Positions 1 to 7,452 of a stretch of DNA of 12,470 nucleotides are shown here, piece after piece. The position numbers and the translations under genes are program-made. The notes beneath the pieces are model-generated. The model was not told where the DNA came from. It saw only the letters and a program-made list of their open reading frames with translations, and did not search any database. Numbering within the stretch: the first letter of the stretch is position 1; each line of letters starts with the position of its first letter. Source of the DNA: Pseudomonadota bacterium (lineage in GTDB: Bacteria > Pseudomonadota > Gammaproteobacteria > Steroidobacterales > Steroidobacteraceae); the NCBI GenBank assembly GCA_021838065.1, contig JAKCEJ010000045.1:1-12470 (forward strand). Direction: 5' to 3'.

Positions 1-230
1 TCCTTCAGGACTGGGGCGGGGAGCGCAAGCCTGGATTCTGCGAGCCAGCTTTCTGGCCGTCCATCGCGCGGCGGCCGGGTTGGCGAGGTCCGGCTCGTCG
101 CGAGCCAGGCATGCCCCCCCAAGAACACAGATCGCGTCAAAAGGTTGCAGGGCAAGGATGGGCACCCCCGGCGGTTCGACGGCCGGCCTCGGCAGTGCGG
201 TCCCCGGGGAGGGTCTGTCCGGAGCGGCCG
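1..230. other. Upstream region of the MBL-fold gene, no gene assigned
   Basis: No gene is supported here. The reading frame of the downstream hydrolase is open to the left edge of the window, but its translation in this stretch is Arg/Pro-rich and unlike a metallo-beta-lactamase-fold N-terminus. Two short perfect hairpins can be drawn: 44-48 with 53-57 (GCCAG/CTGGC, 4-nt loop) and 92-97 with 101-106 (GGCTCG/CGAGCC, 3-nt loop). Neither is followed by a T run, so I do not call a terminator. I find no good -35/-10 pair. Confidence 0.3.
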
Positions 231-1277
231 ATGGTATTCTCGCCCCCGATGCGGCCCATTTTTGATGCGGCGCTGGTGAACCGGACGTTCGGCGATCCGG
301 GGGTGTTCATCGACCTGAAATTCGAGCGCCGCGCGATCCTGCTCGACATCGGCGACGTCTCGAGCCTGCCCACCCGCAAGCTGCTGCGGGTGAGCGATGT
401 CTTCGTGTCGCACACCCACATGGACCACTTTGCCGGCTTCGATCACCTGCTGCGGGTCTGTCTCGGCCGCGATACCGGGGTGCGGCTCTACGGTCCCGCG
501 GGATTCATTGCGCAGGTCGGGCACAAGCTCGCCGCCTACACTTGGAATCTCGTCGAGAACTACGAGACGGACTTCGTGATCAGCGTGCATGAGCTCGGCG
601 CCGACGGCCGCATGCAGCGCGCGCAGTTTCGCAGCCGGGCGCGCTTCGAGCGCGAACCGATGCCGGACCAGGAGGCGCCCGAGGGAGTGCTTCTCGAGTC
701 CTCGTCGTTCCGCGTGCGCACCGTGCCTCTGGAGCATCACGGCATCGCCTCGCTGGCCTTTGCTTTCGAGGAGCGCACGCACATGAACGTCTGGAAGAAT
801 CGCCTCGAGGCGCTGGGACTGCCGACAGGCCCCTGGCTCACACGCCTGAAGGAGCAGGTTCGCGCCGGCGCCCCCGACGACACGCCGATCGCCGTTCACT
901 GGCGGACGCGAGACGGTCCCCGCGACGTTGCGATCCCGCTCGGGGAGCTGCGCGCCAAGGTGCTGGAATTCCTTCCCGGACAGAGAGTGTGCTATGTCAC
1001 GGATGCGGCCGACAGTCCTCGCAACCGGGAATTGCTGGCATCCTTTCTCCGTGACGCCGATCTTCTGTTCATCGAAGCGGTATTTCTGGAAGCAGACCGG
1101 CAGCATGCTGCGCGCAAGGCTCATCTCACGGCGCGCGCAGCCGGCGAAATCGCCCGCGCCGCGGGAGCGCGAGCCGCGGTGCCGTTTCACTTCTCGCCGC
1201 GCTACCTCGGGCGGGAAGACGAGCTGCAACGAGAGTTCGAAAGTGCCTGGCGCAAGACTGAAACCACACCAGGTTGA
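231..1277 (+). CDS. RNase Z-like metallo-beta-lactamase-fold hydrolase
   Basis: Predicted 348-residue cytoplasmic metal-dependent hydrolase of the metallo-beta-lactamase fold, closest in pattern to tRNase Z (ElaC). Visible metal-site motifs, numbered from this start, are H61-T-H63-M-D65-H66, H169 or H170 in a PLEHHG segment, D258 in YVTDAADS, H298 in KAHLTARAAGEIA and H320 in PFHFSPRY. The last two segments are very typical of RNase Z. A middle segment (about 187-205, NVWKN..LGLPTGPWL) also resembles the RNase Z insert. The ATG at 231 was chosen because GGAG at 221-224 lies 6 nt upstream. An ATG at 249 is a weaker alternative, and the earlier ATG at 111 would add a low-complexity tail. tRNA 3'-end processing is plausible but not shown, because the usual Gly/Pro-rich exosite arm is not obvious. 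It stands alone, with no partner gene next to it. Confidence 0.88.
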   Translation: MVFSPPMRPIFDAALVNRTFGDPGVFIDLKFERRAILLDIGDVSSLPTRKLLRVSDVFVSHTHMDHFAGFDHLLRVCLGRDTGVRLYGPAGFIAQVGHKLAAYTWNLVENYETDFVISVHELGADGRMQRAQFRSRARFEREPMPDQEAPEGVLLESSSFRVRTVPLEHHGIASLAFAFEERTHMNVWKNRLEALGLPTGPWLTRLKEQVRAGAPDDTPIAVHWRTRDGPRDVAIPLGELRAKVLEFLPGQRVCYVTDAADSPRNRELLASFLRDADLLFIEAVFLEADRQHAARKAHLTARAAGEIARAAGARAAVPFHFSPRYLGREDELQREFESAWRKTETTPG

Positions 1278-1969
1278 CGCTCGCCGGATGGCATCGCCGG
1301 AGGCGCGCCGGACAGCGCCGACGCACTGCCGGAAGCGCCCGTTTTCAGGTAGAACACGATGTGTGCGAAGGGCTTGACCGGCCACGCCAGCAGCCCAGGC
1401 AAGCTCAGTTCCACCGCATTGCGCCGCGAGCGGCTCACCCGGTAGCGGCCGATGTGCCAGCATGCGAACTGCGGAGGGCCCACGACGCCACGCGCCACCG
1501 GATCGCGCGCTGGACTCAGTCAGTCGATGCGCGATCGCCTCCTCGATGTCACGGCTGACCCGATCACGCGGGACAGTCGACTTCGCAATCACCGCCGGCG
1601 GGCGACCGCCAGTCGAGTGCGCGACCGACTGCGCAGCACTTAAGGAACGGCACATCTGCAGTCCGGGGGGAGGCGAAACCAACCCGGGCAGCGAGCGAAT
1701 TGCGCCTCCCGACGGAACGGGTCAAGGTCGGTCCGTCTCGATCAGCGGCGCCCTCCTTGGCAGAACGACGGCCGGGCATAATTCCTCGATGGTCATGCAC
1801 CGACCACAGCCAACGGTGCGTTTTCGGCGCGGGTTCGGTTGGGCCGCCCCGCAGCGCCGTGCTGCGGCCCGCGATGCTTCCTGACGCCCGAAATCGGGAG
1901 ACCGCCTCGCCGCCGCGGCGAGCTAAAATCCGTCCTGCCCGCCGACACGGCGATGCGCACGAGGACTCC
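1278..1969. other. 692-bp intergenic region without a convincing gene
   Basis: No reading frame here has a recognisable domain, a good ribosome-binding site and coding-like composition together. Two GC-rich imperfect hairpins lie near the right end: 1841-1870 (GGGCC/GGCCC outside, GCAGC/GCTGC inside, a 5-nt bulge on the left) and 1906-1922. On the minus strand, about 1498-1330 reads as a protein-like segment (containing WHIGRYRV and VKPFAHIVFYLKTG). About 1655-1490 in another minus frame also looks protein-like (containing RVSRDIEEAIAHRL). If real, they would be pieces of one frameshifted, decayed gene, but I cannot name a family. I find no terminator with a clear T run after the MBL gene. 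Confidence 0.4.
1906..1929 (+). promoter_or_regulatory. Hairpin and possible -10 element before slyX
   Basis: A 7-bp perfect stem (CTCGCCG 1906-1912 with CGGCGAG 1916-1922, 3-nt loop) is followed directly by TAAAAT at 1924-1929. That hexamer resembles a sigma-70 -10 box about 40 nt before the slyX start. No acceptable -35 hexamer lies 16-18 nt upstream, so the promoter call is weak. The stem may only reflect the GC-rich background. Confidence 0.22.
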
Positions 1970-2176
1970 GTGGATACCCACTCGATCGAGCAGCTCGAGA
2001 CCAAGATCGCGTTCCTGGAACGCGCAAACGCGGAACTGAGCGACGTCGTCTTTCGCCAGCATCGCGACATCGAGTCGCTGCGCGAGCAGCTTTCGGCGCT
2101 GACGTCGCGGATGCAGGCGTACGAGGAAGATGTCTCACCGCGCAAGCCGGAAGACGAGCGGCCGCCGCATTATTGA
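1970..2176 (+). CDS. slyX: SlyX family protein
   Basis: A 68-residue protein of the SlyX family, whose cellular function is poorly defined. Most of the chain (about residues 5-48: IEQLETKIAFLERANAEL and the following SLREQLSAL) is a heptad-patterned coiled coil, as in all SlyX proteins. The C-terminus ends in the family's typical Pro-rich PPHY. Length is close to E. coli SlyX (72). The start is a GTG at 1970 with GAGGA at 1961-1965, 4 nt upstream. No in-frame ATG precedes the conserved part (the ATG at 1953 is out of frame). It converges on the minus-strand block, with only 23 bp between the two stop codons. Confidence 0.85.
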   Translation: MDTHSIEQLETKIAFLERANAELSDVVFRQHRDIESLREQLSALTSRMQAYEEDVSPRKPEDERPPHY

Positions 2177-2199
2177 GAGCGTGACAAACAGGCGGCGCG

Positions 2200-2694
2200 T
2201 CAGGCCCGGCACCTTCCGGTCGGCCGATCCGCCGCATCCGTCAGATTGCGAGCACGCAACCAAATCCGCGCGTCCTGCGCGTCGTCCTCGAACCAGGCGC
2301 GCGTGCTGCCCAGACGGAAGCTGTAGCCCCACGCATCCATGTCACGGAACAGCCTGTCGCGGCCGACTCCGGGCAGCGCGTCCGCGAGCAGCACCTGCAG
2401 GTAGCACACGGCGGACTCCTCGGCATCATCGCCGCCCGCATCGGTATCCAGAGCCGTGCGCCGAGCAGGACTCATGCAGATGAAGTGGCACGCCTCGTGC
2501 AGAATCGAATGCACCGGTGTATCGGGCCGCGCATAGAGCCGCTCTGCCTTCAGCCCCGCTTCGCGCTCGCCCCAGTACGATCCCGGGATCGGCGCACCCG
2601 GCTCCAGAATCTGCAGGCACAGCCCGTAGCGCCCCAGCAGCGCCGCGACGCTCGCCGGACCGATGCCGCCGAGCGTGAGCACCGCCTCGGTCAC
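2200..2694 (-). CDS. Conserved small protein with HExxH motif, putative metallopeptidase-like
   Basis: A 164-residue protein with no signal peptide or membrane segment. Residues 66-70 are H-E-A-C-H in a helix-like context (SILHEACHFICM), the zinc-binding/catalytic motif of many metallopeptidases. Downstream acidic residues (E92/E93 in DDAEESAVCYLQ) could give the third ligand. Five Cys residues are spread along the chain. From memory, proteins of this pattern occur as unnamed conserved proteins in related proteobacteria; I know of no demonstrated function. The start is a GTG at 2694 whose GTGA overlaps the lptE stop, so translational coupling to lptE is likely. It sits where gammaproteobacteria commonly carry holA (DNA polymerase III delta subunit), to which it shows no resemblance. 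Peptidase activity is inferred from the motif only. Confidence 0.8.
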   Translation of the reverse strand: MTEAVLTLGGIGPASVAALLGRYGLCLQILEPGAPIPGSYWGEREAGLKAERLYARPDTPVHSILHEACHFICMSPARRTALDTDAGGDDAEESAVCYLQVLLADALPGVGRDRLFRDMDAWGYSFRLGSTRAWFEDDAQDARIWLRARNLTDAADRPTGRCRA

Positions 2695-3179
2695 AGCTTG
2701 GCCAGGCGGCGCATCACGATATCGGCCAGCTCATGGCCCATGGCGCCAGTGAGGATGGCCTGCTCGTGCTCCGTGGCGAGCACAAGGGTCTCGTTGAAGG
2801 TGTACGAGCGTGTGGCGCGCACCGTCTGCCCTGCAAGCAGCGTCTTGTCGCCGGCCCTCACCGAGAAGTGAACCGTGTAGCTCACCTCGTACTCGGTCGG
2901 CCGGTTGGTGGCCGACACCGACAGCACGCGGCGCTTGACCTCGTCATGGACATCGATGACCGCGGAAGCGTGTGCCTCGCGCTCGACCGGGTGCGCGCCG
3001 GAGATCACCAGATCGCGGCGCAGGCTCTGCACGAAATCACTCTGCGGATTGGACGCCAGGATGTACGGACGGCGCATCACCGCGGGCAGCACCGTGCGCC
3101 CCTCCAGGTGAAAGCCGCAGCCGGGAAGCAGCGCGACGACAGCCAGTGTGATGCCTGCGGCGAACGTGCGGCGGAGCAT
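2691..3179 (-). CDS. lptE: LPS-assembly lipoprotein LptE
   Basis: Outer-membrane lipoprotein that plugs the LptD barrel and helps insert lipopolysaccharide into the outer leaflet. The 162-residue precursor has a basic N-terminus, a hydrophobic core and a lipobox LPGC with the lipidated Cys at 21, followed by CGFHLEGR, the classic start of mature LptE (E. coli: CGWHLR). The body matches the family pattern, including YTVHFSVRAGDKTLLAGQTVRATRSYTF and a C-terminal ..DIVMRRLAKL. ATG 3179 is preceded by AGGA 5 nt upstream. It follows leuS by 18 bp, the usual leuS-lptE arrangement, and overlaps the next gene by 4 nt. Its lipidation would need Lnt, encoded upstream in the same block. Confidence 0.93.
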   Translation of the reverse strand: MLRRTFAAGITLAVVALLPGCGFHLEGRTVLPAVMRRPYILASNPQSDFVQSLRRDLVISGAHPVEREAHASAVIDVHDEVKRRVLSVSATNRPTEYEVSYTVHFSVRAGDKTLLAGQTVRATRSYTFNETLVLATEHEQAILTGAMGHELADIVMRRLAKL

Positions 3180-3197
3180 GATGATCCTACCCCGGCC

Positions 3198-5819
3198 TCA
3201 GACCACGATGCTGATGAGCTTGCCGGGCACGACGATCACCTTGCGGATCGGCTTGCCCGCGACGAACCGGCTCACCTGCTCGTCGGCGAGCGCCGTCTCG
3301 CGCACTGCCGCCTCATCGGCGCCGGAGGGCACCTGGATGCGCCCGCGCAGCTTGCCGTTGACCTGCACGACCAGCTCGAGGGTCTCCTGCACGAGTGCCG
3401 CCGGGTCGACCTCGGGCCAACGCTCATCCACCACCGCCCGCTCGTGCCCGAGCGAGTGCCACAAGGCGTGGCCGAGGTGTGGAACGATCGGCGCGAGCAC
3501 CAGGGTGATGATCTCGAGCGCCTCGTGGCGGACCGCGCGCCCCATGGGCGTAACGTCCTCGAATCGTCCCAGCGCGTTCAGCAGCTCCATGCACGCGGCA
3601 ATGGCGGTATTGAAGTTGCGCCGCCGGCCGATGTCGTCGGTCGCCTTGGCGAGCGCCTGGTGCGCCGCGTGGCGCAGCGCGCGTTGTCCCGCGGAGAGCG
3701 CCGCGGCATCGAGCCGCTGCGGCAGACCGCCACGGACATGATCGTAGACGGCGCTCCACAGGCGGCGCAGGAACCTCGATGCGCCCTGCACGCCCTCGTC
3801 GGACCACTCCAGGGTCTGCTCGGGAGGCGAGGCGAACATGGTGAACAGGCGGGCCGTGTCGGCGCCGAAGCCCGCCACGAGCCCCTCCGGGTCCACGCCG
3901 TTGTTCTCGGACTTCGACATCTTGCCGAGCCCGCCGTACTCGACGCGCAGCGTCTGCCCGTCGGCGCCCGTGACCTCGAAGATTTCCGCGCCGGCGGCAT
4001 CGCGCCGCGCGCGCACGTCGGCGGGATTGTAGAAGCGCCGCCGGCCGTCGGCCGAGACGCTCGAGTAGATGTGATTGAGCACCATGCCCTGGGTCAGCAG
4101 GTTGGTGAACGGCTCGCTGGCATGCACCAGGCCGAGATCGCGCATGACCTTGGTCCAGAAGCGCGAGTAGAGCAGGTGCAGGATGGCGTGCTCGATGCCG
4201 CCGATGTACTGATCGACCGGCAGCCAATAATCGATCCGCGCATCGACCATGGCGCCGCTCTGATCCGGACACGCGTAGCGCATGTAGTACCAGGACGAGT
4301 CGACGAACGTGTCCATGGTGTCGGTTTCCCGCCGCGCCGGGCGGCCGCAGCGCGGGCAGTCGCAACGGTAGAACGCCGGCGACTTGGCGAGCGGATTGCC
4401 GCTGCCGTCGGGCACCAGGTCCTCCGGCAGCCTGACCGGCAGCTGCTCGTCGGGAACCGGCACCTCGCCACAGTGCTCGCAGTGAATCAGCGGAATCGGG
4501 CAGCCCCAGTAGCGCTGGCGCGAGATGCCCCAGTCGCGCAGCCGGTACTGCACGCGCTTGCGCCCGAGCCCGCGCCGCTCGAGCTCCGCGGCGATGGCAT
4601 CGACCGCCGCCTGGAACGCCAGGCCAGAGAACTCCCCGGAGTTCACCGTAATGCCGTGCTCGGCGCCGGCGGCGGCCCACGGCGCCGCGACGTGCTCGTT
4701 GGCGCCGCTCGCGGAGCGCACGACCACCGCGATGTCGATGCCGTTGCGGCTCGCGAACTCGAAATCCCGCTCGTCATGGGCTGGCACGCCCATGACGGCG
4801 CCCTCGCCGTAGCCCATGAGCACGTAATTGGCGACCCAGATCTCGATCGGCTTGCCGGTGAAGGGATGCAGCACGTGAAGGCCCGTGCGCATACCCTTCT
4901 TCTCCTGCGTAGCCACATCGGCTTCCATGACGCTGCCGCGCCGGCACTCCTCGACGAAAGCGGCGAGCTTCGGATCAGTGGCCGCCGCCGCGAGGGCCAC
5001 CGGATGCTCGGCCGCCACGGCCATGAACGTCACGCCGAAGAGGGTGTCGGCCCGTGTGGTGAAGACCTTCAGCGCGCCCTCCGCGCCCAGCGCGGCGCCC
5101 GTGTCCGGCGCATACGGGAAGCCGACCTCGCAACCCTCGCTGCGGCCGATCCAGTTCGCCTGCATCAGCTTGACGCGCTCGGGCCACCCCGGCAGATGAT
5201 CGAGATCGCCGAGCAGCTCTTCCGTATAGCGCGTGATGTTGAGGTAGTACATCGGGATCTCGCGCTTCTCCACGAGCGCCCCGGTGCGCCAGCCCCGCCC
5301 CTCGATCACCTGCTCGTTGGCGAGCACGGTCTGATCGGCCGGGTCCCAGTTGACCACGCCGGTCCGGCGATACGCGATGCCCTTCTCGAGCATGCGCAGG
5401 AACAGCCACTGGTTCCAGCGGTAGTACGCCGGGTCGCAGGTGGCGAGCTCACGGCTCCAGTCGATGCCGAAGCCAAGGGATTTCAGCTGGCCGCGCATGT
5501 ACTCGATGTTCTGGCGCGTCCAGCGCGCCGGCGGCACGCCATTGCTCATGGCGGCGTTCTCGGCGGGCAGGCCGAACGCGTCCCAGCCCATCGGCTGCAG
5601 CACGTTGCGCCCCTGCATGCGCATGAACCGGGCGAGCACGTCGCCGATGGTGTAGTTGCGCACATGGCCCATGTGCAGCCGTCCCGACGGATAGGGGAAC
5701 ATCGACAGGCAGTAGAACTTCTCGCGCCCGGGCTCCTCGCGCACCTGGAAGGTCCGGTGTGATTCCCAGTACTGCTGCGCGGCGCGCTCAACGGACGCCG
5801 GATCGTAGGTCTGTTCCAT
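3198..5819 (-). CDS. leuS: Leucyl-tRNA synthetase
   Basis: Class Ia aminoacyl-tRNA synthetase that charges tRNA-Leu with leucine and edits misactivated amino acids. With the start at 5819 it has 873 residues, normal for the bacterial enzyme. The HIGH signature is H49-M-G-H52 (YPSGRLHMGH). The CP1 editing site shows T254-T-R-A-D-T and D349 in PAHDERDFEF. KMSKS is exact at 633-637. Cysteines 447, 450, 488 and 491 (CEHC...CDCPRC) form a probable zinc knuckle, present in many bacterial LeuS but absent from E. coli. The start beginning MEQTYDP matches the family. An in-frame ATG 10 codons earlier (5849) has no ribosome-binding site. It lies 64 bp downstream of lnt and 18 bp before lptE, and no clear promoter is visible in the lnt-leuS gap. 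Confidence 0.97.
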   Translation of the reverse strand: MEQTYDPASVERAAQQYWESHRTFQVREEPGREKFYCLSMFPYPSGRLHMGHVRNYTIGDVLARFMRMQGRNVLQPMGWDAFGLPAENAAMSNGVPPARWTRQNIEYMRGQLKSLGFGIDWSRELATCDPAYYRWNQWLFLRMLEKGIAYRRTGVVNWDPADQTVLANEQVIEGRGWRTGALVEKREIPMYYLNITRYTEELLGDLDHLPGWPERVKLMQANWIGRSEGCEVGFPYAPDTGAALGAEGALKVFTTRADTLFGVTFMAVAAEHPVALAAAATDPKLAAFVEECRRGSVMEADVATQEKKGMRTGLHVLHPFTGKPIEIWVANYVLMGYGEGAVMGVPAHDERDFEFASRNGIDIAVVVRSASGANEHVAAPWAAAGAEHGITVNSGEFSGLAFQAAVDAIAAELERRGLGRKRVQYRLRDWGISRQRYWGCPIPLIHCEHCGEVPVPDEQLPVRLPEDLVPDGSGNPLAKSPAFYRCDCPRCGRPARRETDTMDTFVDSSWYYMRYACPDQSGAMVDARIDYWLPVDQYIGGIEHAILHLLYSRFWTKVMRDLGLVHASEPFTNLLTQGMVLNHIYSSVSADGRRRFYNPADVRARRDAAGAEIFEVTGADGQTLRVEYGGLGKMSKSENNGVDPEGLVAGFGADTARLFTMFASPPEQTLEWSDEGVQGASRFLRRLWSAVYDHVRGGLPQRLDAAALSAGQRALRHAAHQALAKATDDIGRRRNFNTAIAACMELLNALGRFEDVTPMGRAVRHEALEIITLVLAPIVPHLGHALWHSLGHERAVVDERWPEVDPAALVQETLELVVQVNGKLRGRIQVPSGADEAAVRETALADEQVSRFVAGKPIRKVIVVPGKLISIVV

Positions 5820-5883
5820 CGGACAATCGCCTGATCTTTCGCTGCTCATCGGTGGTGGATGCCGGGACCGCTCGTCGCGATCG

Positions 5884-7452
5884 TCACGGCGCGCTCATTG
5901 TACGGTGCCGGCCGAGCTGGCGCAGCGCGAGCGCCGCGGCCAAAGCGGCGCTCGCAAGCAGCACCGCGAGCCCGTTGCCCACCTGCGCAAACGGCGTCAT
6001 GCCGGTCATGGGCGTCACGGCCGAGCGCAGCACATAGGGCCGCATGACAGGCGCGCGGGCGATGACCTGCCCGCGCGGTCCGATGACGCCTGAAATGCCG
6101 TCATCGGTGGCGACGATCATGTAGCGGCCCTCCTCGTGCGAGCGCATCCGCGCCATCTGGAATTGCTGATCGAGCTCGGAGCTGTCGTCGAACCAGGCGT
6201 CGTCCGTGACGTTCACCAGCGCGTTCGCCCGCGGCAGCATGTGCAGCATGTAGCCGCCGTACGCCACCTCGTAACAGACCGTGGGCCCGAGCTCGAGCCC
6301 CGCCACCGGAAGGGGCTTCTGGTACGTGCCCCCGGCGGTGAAGCTCGAGGACGGCAGGTTCATCCGCGCGAGCCAGTGCAGCACGAAGCGCGGCAGGGGG
6401 ATCGTCTCGACGAGCGGGACCAGGTGGCTCTTGTCGTACCAGCTTGCCTGCGTGCCGAGCGCCAGAATCGAATTGTAGTAATTCCCCGAGGACGACTCGC
6501 GCAGCGTACCGAGCACGAGCGCCGAGCCGTGCGCGCGGGCAGCCCGATCCAGGTGGGCCACGTACGGAAACAGGTTGTTCACCAGATCCGGCAGCGCAGA
6601 CTCTGGCCAGACGATCAGGCGCGTGCCGAAGGCCGATTCGGTCATGCGCTGGTAGCGCTCGAGGATCCGCTCGGTGTGCGCGTCCTGCCACTTTTCCTGC
6701 TGGGGGATGTTCGCCTGCACGACGGCCACCGACACGGGCTGGCCGGATGGATGGGTCCAGGCGATCGGCCCGAGTCCGGCGGCGACGAGCCACGGTGCGG
6801 CCAGCACGGCCGCTGCGATGATCCGCGCGCGCGGCGAGCCGCGCAGCAACGCCACCAGCGCCCCGGCGCCCGTGAGCAGCACCAGGCTGATGCCGTAGAC
6901 GCCCGCGAGCGGCGCCAGGTTCGCCAGCGCCGTGTCCGTCTGAGTGTAGCCGAGGGTCAGCCACGGAAAACCCGACAGCAGCCAGCCGCGCAGCCACTCG
7001 ACAATCAGCCAAACGCCCGGCGCGCCGAGCAGCCAGCGGACTGGGCCGGCCGGAAAGACGCGCACGACGACGTACCCGGTGAGCGCGTGGTAGCCCGCCA
7101 TCAAGCCCATCAGCCCGAGCGTCGCCAGCAGGGCCAGCCAGACGGGGGCATCGAGATGGATGGCGTGGTAGAGCCAGGACGTGCCGACGGCGAACAGGCC
7201 GAAGCCGAACCAGAATCCCAGCCACGCCGCCCGGCGCGCCCCGCCGCGCTCCCACAGTCCGATCAGCACCGCCGGGCAGAGCAGCCCGAGCGGCCACCAC
7301 CCCTCGGGCGCGAAGGCGCAGGCGAGCAGCGCGCCGGCGAGCAGCGCGAGGCCGTGAGGCACGAGCGCTTCGGCCCGCGGTCCGAGGGCAAGCCGTGCTC
7401 GGACGGCGCGGCGCGCGCGCGCCGCGAGCCCCGGCGCGGACCCGCCGCTCAA
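5884..7452 (-). CDS. lnt: Apolipoprotein N-acyltransferase Lnt
   Basis: Inner-membrane enzyme that adds the third acyl chain to the N-terminal Cys of lipoproteins, allowing Lol sorting. The 522 residues comprise an N-terminal bundle of about six hydrophobic helices (about 33-225), a periplasmic nitrilase-like domain (about 240-475) and a final membrane helix (about 492-511). The catalytic triad is intact: E284 (VWPESALP), K341 (YDKSHLVP) and C393 in CYE; the essential second Glu is E349. Segments normally reading NxTNDAWFGxS..PxQH and ATNNG are changed here to VTDDAWFDDSSELDQQ and ATDDG. The start is a TTG at 7452 whose TTGA overlaps the corC stop, with GGAG 8 nt upstream. Starts further in (for example a GTG near residue 31) are possible but leave little sequence before the first helix. 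Confidence 0.94.
   Translation of the reverse strand: MSGGSAPGLAARARRAVRARLALGPRAEALVPHGLALLAGALLACAFAPEGWWPLGLLCPAVLIGLWERGGARRAAWLGFWFGFGLFAVGTSWLYHAIHLDAPVWLALLATLGLMGLMAGYHALTGYVVVRVFPAGPVRWLLGAPGVWLIVEWLRGWLLSGFPWLTLGYTQTDTALANLAPLAGVYGISLVLLTGAGALVALLRGSPRARIIAAAVLAAPWLVAAGLGPIAWTHPSGQPVSVAVVQANIPQQEKWQDAHTERILERYQRMTESAFGTRLIVWPESALPDLVNNLFPYVAHLDRAARAHGSALVLGTLRESSSGNYYNSILALGTQASWYDKSHLVPLVETIPLPRFVLHWLARMNLPSSSFTAGGTYQKPLPVAGLELGPTVCYEVAYGGYMLHMLPRANALVNVTDDAWFDDSSELDQQFQMARMRSHEEGRYMIVATDDGISGVIGPRGQVIARAPVMRPYVLRSAVTPMTGMTPFAQVGNGLAVLLASAALAAALALRQLGRHRTMSAP

Noticed and set aside
111..230. Upstream ATG at 111 as start of the MBL-fold protein
   Set aside because: It adds 40 low-complexity residues and lacks the well-spaced GGAG found before the ATG at 231.
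1..1655. Minus-strand frame open from about 1655 to the left edge, antisense to the MBL gene
   Set aside because: It is the exact codon-reversed frame of the MBL gene, open only because that gene uses no TCA, TTA or CTA codons. The part outside the MBL gene is discussed separately as a possible remnant.
1564..2145. 193-codon minus-strand frame antisense to slyX and its upstream region
   Set aside because: It is Ser/Arg-rich with no domain, and the slyX coiled coil with PPHY end is on the other strand.
2177..2199. Bidirectional terminator between slyX and the HExxH gene
   Set aside because: The 23-bp gap has no stem with a T run on either strand.
2733..5762. Very long plus-strand open frame (over 1000 codons) antisense to leuS
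   Set aside because: The opposite strand encodes LeuS with all its motifs. In GC-rich genes stop codons are rare in antisense frames, and the translation is His/Arg/Ala-rich without domains.
5820..5849. ATG at 5849 as start of leuS
   Set aside because: It has no ribosome-binding site, and the extra 10 residues do not fit the LeuS N-terminus, which begins normally at 5819.
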